Source: Brachionus manjavacas
Lineage: Eukaryota; Rotifera; Eurotatoria; Ploima; Brachionidae
NCBI GenBank assembly: GCA_019054805.1
Contig: JAHQIY010000003.1
Coordinates: 8,680,001 to 8,744,000, forward strand
Direction: 5' to 3'
DNA length: 64,000 nt
How positions within the stretch are numbered: position 1 is the first letter of the stretch; each line of letters opens with the position of its first letter. The translations under genes were made by a program, and so were the position numbers. Below are positions 60,790-64,000 of this stretch, in pieces. The notes beneath the pieces were generated by a model, which saw only the letters and a program-made list of their open reading frames with translations, did not search any database and was not told the origin of the DNA.

Positions 60790-60970
60790 GGAAAAGAAAT
60801 TTAGCAAACGTAAAATGATAAAGCATAAAATAAGTCTTTTATTTTGGAGCACATGCAGAATCAATACACTAACACAATTCCCACCAATTAAGCATTATGT
60901 CTATACCATACATTTAAGTCAGAAAATATTAGTTGTCATGGATAAAAATGGCTGAATGTAAAAAAACTTT
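60790..60970 (-). promoter_or_regulatory. Conserved upstream blocks of the small cysteine-rich gene, copy 2
   Basis: Minus strand: ATTCAGCCATTTTTATCCAT near 60955 and GCTTTATCATTTTACGTTTG near 60815 match the blocks before copy 1 in order and approximate distance to the start codon. Confidence 0.5.
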
Positions 60971-61099
60971 TGATAAAAATTTACTTTGAAATGCTTTTTA
61001 AATCATTAAAATAATTGCATAATTAAAACTTTTTCTACAGTTGACTTATTTTAGATTAAGCAAAATAAAAAACTAATTGACAATAATTTTGATGTTATA

Positions 61100-61395
61100 G
61101 TTTAGGTCATGAAGCTCGTTTCAGTTCGGTTCCTTGCTAATAAGTTTTTAATGAAATAAAATAGCCTGATTCTGGAAAATGTTAAAACCTGAAACAACAT
61201 ATCTTACTTATCACCTTATTTAAATCATTCTAAATGGAGTGCCAAATGCATTAGTTTGCATCCCATTTTGCAGACTCTATCTTGAAGCGTAATAAATTTG
61301 TTATAGGTTGTACAATATGCAGAACCACTTTATTTCATTCCATTCAAAAGTTATTGGCAAGGAACCGAATTGAGAAGAACTTAACAAACCTGTTA
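61100..61395. repeat. Inverted-repeat element, about 290 bases
   Basis: CAGTTCGGTTCCTTGCTAAT near 61122 and its near reverse complement ending near 61378 form arms of about 50-60 bases that also include AATGAAATAAA. No coding capacity. Probably a MITE; the target duplication is not clear. Confidence 0.6.
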
Positions 61396-61399
61396 TAAT

Positions 61400-62245
61400 T
61401 GTGATTAAGTAGCTTTAAGTTTTATTTAATTAATAGAAAAATTTTAATTATGTTTTTTTTATCAGTCTATTTTAACTATAAGATACAAATAAAATTTTTG
61501 AATAACTAAAATGACTCAATTTCGTGTTAAATTAGGTATTTTTTCAATTTTATTTATTAGCTTTACTTTTAAGGTTTTTTGAAAAAGAAGTAATCTATCG
61601 GGTCTACTTATGGTAATGATGTGAACCGATAACATTTCAGGATATCAAAAATATAGTTTTAAAAAATAAAATTAAAACTTTTTGCATAATACTAAATAAA
61701 ATATTTTGTTACGTTAATTTTTATTCTTGAAAATCTATTAAAGATTGAAAAACAATGTTTTGATATATTTCTAAAAAGAGAAGTTTTTTGATTACGGCAT
61801 TCAAGCTTTTTATTAAGAAAAATTAAATGAAAATAAAAAACATGTAAAATAAGAAAAACTTAAATTGCTATTAAAATCATTTCACCATTTGATCAAAGCT
61901 AAGCAATATAAAAATTTAAGTCAAATAGCGGCGAGTTTATTAAAAAACATATTTGAATTTTTTATGAAGGTTTTATAAGCAATTATATGCCAATCGATAG
62001 TGCTAAATTCTCTCTACAATAATATATGTTTAATTAATTTAAGGTCTTTCCGTTTCATTTTTATACCCATGAATTAAATCTTGCTCAAGATCTTTTAAGA
62101 TCGTTTACTGTTCGATCGATTTAAAAAAAAAAATCGACAAGCTACTTAGATGAAAAATATTTAAAAATAGTTTATTTAAAACCATGCTAAATGAAAATTA
62201 TTTAAAAATATGTAAAAATAAGTTATCTATAAATAGAATATTTAA
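61400..62245. other. AT-rich intergenic stretch
   Basis: No gene or clear repeat was recognised. Confidence 0.5.
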
Positions 62246-62249
62246 AAAA

Positions 62250-62345
62250 TTTGGCAATTGGCTGTTGTTCTGTGGGGCGTCTACGTGCGCCACTACTTGA
62301 AGACTCAAGTCCCCCACAGCATTTATACTACTACTAATAATAAAC
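62250..62345 (+). mobile_element. Probable solo CR1-like retrotransposon tail
   Basis: A GC-richer patch, CTGTGGGG...CCCCCACAG (62269-62319), can form a hairpin and is followed by TACTACTACTAATAATAA. This layout matches the tails at 9230-9300 and 44205-44270, although the sequence itself differs. Confidence 0.5.
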
Positions 62346-62349
62346 TGTT

Positions 62350-63160
62350 TCCTGTTTGGCATTTTATTTATGACATATTTATGTATTTTAAAAATTAATT
62401 TTTTTACATAAAAAATCATTTTATAATTATATGGCAATGCGGGCTTCATTCAGTTTACCACAAAAATGCATTTAATCTGAGAGGGCATTCAATTTTCCTT
62501 TTTAAAATAAAAAATCTAGCTGTACTACTTATCCTTTACCGAATTAAATTGAGCCAAAGACAGCCGACTCTCAATAAAAATTTTTAATTTTTTATCTAAT
62601 CAAGCTTCCAAGAACAATTTTAAGCTTAAATTGATATTTTCATCATCGCTACTGGCTTCTTGGACTTCTATTGCATCATTTTCCGTTGTTTCCATAATGT
62701 CATTTTTCATGGAGTTTAAACATGATTAAAAGTTGAAATCTGTCCTTTTTTTTAAATCCCAAAAAATGTTGACTTAAAATTGAATTGAATTTAAAAAAGC
62801 AATGACTTTGACTTGAAAGTCTGGTTTTACGAATTTTAAGATTTTTAAATTTTTATCAGCTTAAGTAAAGCATATGTAATTTCTATCTTTTCAATAATAA
62901 TCTTTGGTTTTTGAATACTGAAAAGGCTTATTTAAGAAATGAAAGTCTTGATCAGAATAGTTGCAGTAACTGACTTAGTCCCAGACTAATATGGGACAAG
63001 TTCTCGGGTCATGTTATGAAAAAATATTTTTTTGTAAAATAAGGGTATAGTAACATTTTGTTCAAAATTTCATATCGAAATATATAAGTTGCTAAGAAAT
63101 TTTAGCGGAAAATTTAACATTCAAAAGTAAATAAAAGTAGTAAGTCTTCTTTTGAAAAAA
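62350..63160. other. AT-rich intergenic stretch
   Basis: No supportable gene was seen. A minus-strand acidic reading near 62640-62700 is short and has no good start. Confidence 0.4.
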
Positions 63161-63164
63161 AGTT

Positions 63165-63460
63165 CACGAAATTCAAAACTTTAATGCTATCTGAATTCTC
63201 TATTTTTGACTCAAAATTCGTAATCTACGCCCTTGAAAACCTAATAAAAAATTTTTTTTTTAATATCATTCTATTTGTTCTAGAAAAATTTTTTTTACAC
63301 CCGGGGTTCCAAAAATAGCAAATCCTTTAAAAAGTTGTTGTTCTTTAAGACTCAAAATCTCAAAGATAAAACTTAAATATACTAAAAAAGTATATATATT
63401 CTGAAAGAGCATAAAATTCTATTCATGCTAATGTAATTTAGAAGAAAAAAAAAATTTTTA
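63165..63460. repeat. Dispersed repeat, copy 2
   Basis: The part 63300-63455 matches 45645-45808 in the same orientation. The part 63170-63250 matches 46100-46165 in the opposite orientation. The two blocks therefore have a rearranged order relative to copy 1. Confidence 0.7.
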
Positions 63461-64000
63461 CTTTATTGCTTTATTTTTCTAAAAAAATCTCTTCAAATCA
63501 TGTTTTTTAACAAATTTGTATACCTAGCCGAAGATATTTCAGAATTTCTGAAATTTCTGAGAAAAAATTCTTATCAGGTGACAGTTTAGTGTGAAAAATT
63601 CTGTAAAAAAAAATTTTTTTTTGTGAAAATTTTTATTGGAAAAAAATTAGCAAGAAAAAAAAAACAACTAAAATAACTTAAAATCTTCGTGCTTTTCAAT
63701 TGTTTGTCTAATTTAGGTTCGGATTTCATTTAATAAAAGTAGTAAATTTAGAAAAGTAGATTTTTCTAGATAATTCAATTTCATTTGTAATTTTTATGTA
63801 ATTTTTTTTCTTTATTTTTTTTATTATATAAACTTGCCTATGAGGCTTAATAGTCATATTTATATTTAGTTCAAGTAATTAAGTAAAAAGTAAATAAAAT
63901 CAATTAGCAAGTAAGTTTAAGTTTTTGAAAGTGAGTTTTTTAAATTTTTTTCCGTTATTAGGCTTTTATGTATCGGGACATTTAAAAAAAATCGGAAATC
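63461..64000. other. AT-rich end of window
   Basis: Nothing supportable was seen. Confidence 0.5.

Noticed and set aside
1-64000. CRISPR arrays, operons or bacterial gene clusters
   Set aside because: The tandem repeats are coding or intronic minisatellites without spacers, and the genes have spliceosomal introns.

Overview
The window looks like nuclear DNA of a small invertebrate animal. It is strongly AT-rich. Its genes are split by many short GT-AG introns of about 45 to 70 bases, and it contains a tRNA with an intron, metazoan-type multidomain secreted proteins, and many decayed non-LTR retrotransposons and small inverted-repeat elements. The base composition and intron style would fit a monogonont rotifer such as Brachionus, but that is inference; no species marker was seen.

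Layout. Bases 1-3410 hold a broken non-LTR retrotransposon, followed by AT-rich sequence with an inverted repeat near 4.9-5.2 kb. From 5.3 to 28.9 kb there are two tandem paralogous genes on the minus strand. Gene A (5301-14191, 20 exons, 1402 residues) and gene B (14929-28876, 26 exons, 2479 residues) encode secreted mosaics of galactose-binding (SUEL-type) lectin, EGF-like, VWD, C8 and TIL domains, each ending in a last VWD domain. Every exon phase in both models agrees. Gene B carries an internal duplication of about 6 kb, a lysine/glutamate-rich repeat region and a threonine-rich mucin-like repeat. Upstream on the same strand is a type II transmembrane serine protease gene (29410-33318).

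From 36.7 to 40.1 kb lie a tRNA-Ile(UAU) gene with an intron, a complete deoxyhypusine synthase gene on the plus strand, and a ten-exon gene of unknown function that converges on it with coding ends 3 bases apart. From 40.8 to 48.5 kb the sequence is mostly transposon debris: a CR1-like retrotransposon, a Tc1/mariner relic and two fragments of the first retrotransposon family. A d4/DPF-type chromatin reader gene (C2H2 finger plus two PHD fingers) occupies 50047-53028. It is followed by a tiny conserved cysteine-rich gene at 53418, which has an inverted duplicate at 60566-60694. Between these two copies are a foldback DNA element with almost perfect arms of about 320 bases inserted in a retrotransposon tail, a short mariner-like MITE and more retrotransposon fragments. 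The last 3 kb holds only repeats and AT-rich sequence.

The lectin-VWD proteins are probably secreted gel-forming or adhesive glycoproteins; their exact role cannot be read from the sequence. The most unusual feature is the recent internal duplication in gene B: exons and short introns are almost identical between copies, while the long intron between them has diverged and holds an exon relic and a retrotransposon tail.
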